Source: Nothophaeocryptopus gaeumannii (Eukaryota; Ascomycota; Dothideomycetes; Mycosphaerellales; Mycosphaerellaceae). From it: DNA of 64,000 nucleotides. The notes beneath the pieces are model-generated. The model worked only from the letters and a program-made list of their open reading frames with translations, did no database searches and had not been told where the DNA came from. Positions 61,801 to 64,000 of this stretch are shown in pieces (position 1 is the first letter of the stretch; each line of letters starts with the position of its first letter). The translations under genes and the position numbers were made by a program. Location: the NCBI GenBank assembly GCA_031771865.1, contig JASISA010000025.1, positions 1,426,001 through 1,490,000 of the forward strand. The letters run 5' to 3'.

Positions 61801-63713
61801 GGCAGACAGATGGCATGGTGCTGTACGTGACACGCGAGATCAAGGCAGTGATGGACTTCTTGCAACTAGACAAGACCCGTCCGGCATATGTTGAAGACAT
61901 GGTGGGCGTCTACTTGCGTCGCAAGCCCTGGTTCGAGGAGTGCAGCAACCTCCACTACCATAGCCAGACGGTCGACGAGAGTGCTGCGATCGCGGGCTGG
62001 ACGAGCCCTCTGGATGACTTCTCGAGGTTTCTGAACACAATGACTGGACGGAGCGGCGCCCTAGAGAAGATCAAGAGGAAGGACTTCTCCTTCTTCATCG
62101 CCCTTACGAGCCTGACTATTCAACAGCTCATTCCGGTCCTGCCGGAAGTGACAATGGGCTCTGATGCGATTGAGCTCAGAGTGGACTTGCTTGCTGACCC
62201 GAAAGCAGAAGACGGCCTTCCTACTCCAGATTTCTTGATCGAGCAGGTGGCGCTGCTGAGGGCGTCTTCCACTTTGCCCTTGATCTTTACACTCAGATCA
62301 GTCAGTCAAGGTGGTCGCTTCCCGGATCATGCAGTCGAGAAAGCTGTCGCGCTATACCGCGAAGGGCTGCGCATGGGCTTCGACTTTGTAGATCTTGAGC
62401 TCACGGCTCCGCAGCAGCTCAAGGACTACGTGCTTACTCATCGCAAGATGTGCACTATCATTGCCTCGCATCACGACCCCAAAGGCACACTCTCCTGGGC
62501 GGGCGATGCTGAGGTGTGGACTCAACATTTCGAGGCCGCCAGGCAGTATGGTGACATTGTCAAGCTTGTAGGCATCGCCAAGGACATCGATGACAACGAC
62601 GACCTCAAGGCCTTCAAGAAGCGAATGGCTTCGACACATCCCGACCTACCTGTCATCGCCATGAACATGGGCGAGCTGGGCAAGATGAGCAGAGTCATGA
62701 ATGGATTCATGACACCCGTCTCTCACCCGGCACTGCCGAGCAAAGCTGCACCTGGTCAACTCTCTGCCGCAGAGATCAGGAAAGTGCTCGGTCTCGTCGC
62801 GTACATTCCAGCAACAAAGTTTTATCTTTTCGGTCGGCCATTAAGCCAATCCCGGAGTCCAGCCCTGCACAACTCACTCTTTGAGCTGAACGGCCTTCCG
62901 TACACCTATGGTCTTCTCGAGACCGACAAGGCGGGTGAGGTGGTGAGCGTTATCCGCGCACCCGACTTTGGAGGCGCCAGCGTCACAATCCCTCTCAAAC
63001 TGGACATCATCCCCCTTCTCGATGCCATCGACCCTGCAGCTGAGACCATTGGCGCAGTCAATACCATCGTCCCAACTCGGACCGGTGAAGGTAAGAACAT
63101 CCTCGTCGGACACAATACCGACTGGCAAGGTATGATCTTGGCCCTCCGCAACGCAGGCGCTTACGGGACCTTGGGTATCTTTCGAGACGCCGGTATGGTC
63201 GTTGGCGGAGGTGGCACTGCTCGAGCTGCGATCTATGCGTTGAAGAATATGGGTTACAGCCCCATCTACCTCGTCGGGAGGAACAAGCAGAAGCTGGCTC
63301 AGTTGACGCAGTCTTTCTCCAAAGACTACAGCATCCAACTCCTCGCCAGCGTAGAAGACGCTCAATCCCTCCCGGCAGACAAACAGCCCGTCGTGGCTAT
63401 CGGAACAATCCCCGCAGACTTACCCATTGACGCCGGGCTAGAGGCGATCCTAGAGAGCATCTTCGACGTCGGCGCGACGGCAGCGAACCCTGCGGGTGTT
63501 ACCGCGAATAATTCGAACAGGGTCTTATTGGACATGGCTTATAAGCCGAGTGTTACGGAGTTGATGAAGATGGCGGAGAGGGCGGGATGGAGGAGTGTTC
63601 CTGGATTGGAGGCGCTGTGTGCGCAAGGGGTGTGGCAGAGTAAGCTTTGGTTGGATATTATGCCATTGTATAACGTGGCGAGGGATTCTGTTTTGGGCAA
63701 GACGGGGCATTAA
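58881..63713 (+). CDS. ARO1: pentafunctional AROM polypeptide (shikimate pathway)
   Basis: Intronless, 1610 aa, full length for the family. Five domains in order. DHQ synthase (about 1-400): LALGGGVMGDLIGF, SSIGGKTAIDVPSGKN. EPSP synthase (about 410-860): KPPGSKSISNRVLLMAALGE, GNAGTASRFLTTA. Shikimate kinase (about 875-1065): P-loop GMRGAGKTT near 885, GGGIVE. Type I dehydroquinase (about 1075-1295): IELRVDLLADP, the His of IASHHDPKGT, the Schiff-base Lys of VKLVGIAKD. Shikimate dehydrogenase (about 1310-1610): LFGRPLSQSRSPALHN near 1316, VVGGGGTARAAIYAL near 1440. It converts DAHP to EPSP in the cytosol for aromatic amino acids. All catalytic motifs look intact. Confidence 0.98.
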   Translation: MAAVNGSSSAIKVPILGKESIIVDYGLWPNYATHDLLTNIASSTYVLICDSNLAKLDYVPKFKKSFEEERERLGKTEEDVRLLIYDEVKPGEESKGRNTKAQIEDWLLAQGCTRDTVILALGGGVMGDLIGFVAATYMRGVRFVQIPTSLLAMVDSSIGGKTAIDVPSGKNLVGAFWQPERIYIDLAFLETLPKRQVCNGMAEVVKTAAIWDKSEFERLEGNADAIMAALEKPLGKGRFAGIEEVFNRIVLGSARVKAEVVSSDEREGGLRNLLNFGHSIGHAYEAILTPEILHGECVAVGMVKEAELARYLGVLPPGAVARLSKAIASYGLPTSLGDKLITKHTKKQCHPDELLRRMAVDKKNAGSKKKIVLLSSIGKCYEPQATKCADKDIRIVLCPSVFIKPGVPKSLDVSCKPPGSKSISNRVLLMAALGEGQCKISNLLHSDDTQYMLSAIASLQGATYGWEDEGRVLVLNGNGGKLKASPDEIYIGNAGTASRFLTTALTLAQKTSNAFNTVLTGNARMQERPQGPLVDALRSNGVEMEYLGKPGSQSLPLRIAAAGGFEGGDIELTAKVSSQYVSSILICAPYAKKPVTLRLVGGKVISQLYIDMTIAMMASFGVHVTKSKTEENVYHVPKQRYVNPAEYEVESDASSATYPLAIAAITGTKCTVPNIGSTSLQGDARFAMDVLRPMGCTVEQSETSTTVTGPPIGELKPIPEVDMEPMTDAFLTASVLAAVAKPGKHGATTRIVGIANQRQKECNRIKAMYDELAKFGVTCRELEDGIEIDGLGPDIQAPGTSIHCYDDHRVAMSFSVLATVPSKGTLLDERECVGKTWPGWWDQLHQIFGVDLEGVQPEQSYTNGVANGINGVNKSREVKKSIFIIGMRGAGKTTTGGWASRILGWPLVDMDTELEAQEGMTIPQMLKDNDWDGFRRRETHLLKRMMAEKTNGHIIATGGGIVEMAQNRELLQEWQTDGMVLYVTREIKAVMDFLQLDKTRPAYVEDMVGVYLRRKPWFEECSNLHYHSQTVDESAAIAGWTSPLDDFSRFLNTMTGRSGALEKIKRKDFSFFIALTSLTIQQLIPVLPEVTMGSDAIELRVDLLADPKAEDGLPTPDFLIEQVALLRASSTLPLIFTLRSVSQGGRFPDHAVEKAVALYREGLRMGFDFVDLELTAPQQLKDYVLTHRKMCTIIASHHDPKGTLSWAGDAEVWTQHFEAARQYGDIVKLVGIAKDIDDNDDLKAFKKRMASTHPDLPVIAMNMGELGKMSRVMNGFMTPVSHPALPSKAAPGQLSAAEIRKVLGLVAYIPATKFYLFGRPLSQSRSPALHNSLFELNGLPYTYGLLETDKAGEVVSVIRAPDFGGASVTIPLKLDIIPLLDAIDPAAETIGAVNTIVPTRTGEGKNILVGHNTDWQGMILALRNAGAYGTLGIFRDAGMVVGGGGTARAAIYALKNMGYSPIYLVGRNKQKLAQLTQSFSKDYSIQLLASVEDAQSLPADKQPVVAIGTIPADLPIDAGLEAILESIFDVGATAANPAGVTANNSNRVLLDMAYKPSVTELMKMAERAGWRSVPGLEALCAQGVWQSKLWLDIMPLYNVARDSVLGKTGH

Positions 63714-64000
63714 GAACAATAAAGCTGTAAGGACGTGCACGCATGTCGTGCCTCGGCCGTTAGTGCTGGCGACAGCTGAGGCATGAGAGCGTACAATGTT
63801 GCAAACTGCCTATACATCCCTTCCTGAGCCATGGTCACTTTTTCACAGAGCGTGCGGTATCTGCTGGTAGCTCAACTGGCGTGACACTGCGAGTAGCAAG
63901 GTCTCCGTGCAGCTCAGAGGCTCCGCGGCCGACTACGTCGATTGGCAACTCAGCGTTTCGCTCACGACCATCCGGTTCTTGTCTGTGCTTTGTATCTGCT
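63714..64000. other. 3' flank of AROM gene to window end
   Basis: I see no coding frame of note. A TAGCTCAACTGG word at 63868-63879 resembles a tRNA A box, but no tRNA arms follow. Confidence 0.4.

Noticed and set aside
63868..63879. A-box-like TAGCTCAACTGG suggesting a tRNA
   Set aside because: No D-stem partner, no B box and no acceptor pairing nearby.
1..64000. CRISPR arrays, phage, insertion sequences, viral insertions
   Set aside because: No regularly spaced repeats, no transposase, integrase or viral protein reading on either strand; the gene structure is eukaryotic.

Overview
This 64 kb window is nuclear DNA of a filamentous ascomycete (Pezizomycotina, most likely a Dothideomycete; the class is an inference). 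The genes are compact and closely spaced. Introns are short (about 48-270 nt) with GTRNGT donors, CTRAC/CTAAC-like branch points and YAG acceptors. Families typical of filamentous fungi are present: Zn2Cys6 regulator, DUF3638 giant, pentafunctional AROM, DUF2235, Rieske oxygenase, Laa2-like. I see no prokaryotic operons, CRISPR arrays, complete transposons or convincing tRNA/rRNA genes. Most multi-exon models were rebuilt by hand from reading frames and splice signals, and their exon phases add up.

Layout. 0-4.8 kb: a coiled-coil protein with a hidden Cys-rich first exon, then a basic protein of unknown function. 5-7.7 kb: a divergent pair, enoyl-CoA hydratase/isomerase and an amidohydrolase-type decarboxylase. 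8.8-13.4 kb: a BTB protein, a Csn12/PCI protein and ribosomal protein eL20. 14.1-17.4 kb: an SDR, a Rieske oxygenase and a truncated SDR relic. 17.8-27.2 kb: one intronless 3129-aa DUF3638-family giant. 27.9-29.0 kb: a decayed gene. 29.2-30.9 kb: a Laa2-like trafficking protein. 31-33 kb: a 2 kb gene-free stretch with diverged repeats. 33-37.7 kb: C1-THF synthase and eIF3i. 37.8-42.7 kb: a small secreted protein, a DUF2235 hydrolase, a doubtful ORF and a Tim17/22/23-like protein. 42.9-49.1 kb: a mitochondrial RNase II (CYT-4/Dss1 type) and a conserved fungal protein of unknown role. 49.8-55.6 kb: an accessory patch with a P450, a Zn2Cys6 factor, a small membrane protein and a carboxylesterase relic. 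55.7-63.7 kb: mitochondrial uS15m, cytosolic uS2 (RPS0) and the AROM polypeptide.

Functionally this is mostly housekeeping: translation (eL20, uS2, eIF3i, uS15m), one-carbon and shikimate metabolism, and mitochondrial RNA turnover. It is interrupted by small catabolic or secondary-metabolism islands (5-7.7, 14-17.4 and 49.8-55.6 kb), two of which contain gene relics. I found no clear new multi-gene system. The most enigmatic item is the DUF3638 giant, whose visible motifs read like a split SF2-type NTPase although the family is usually labelled as a ubiquitin hydrolase.
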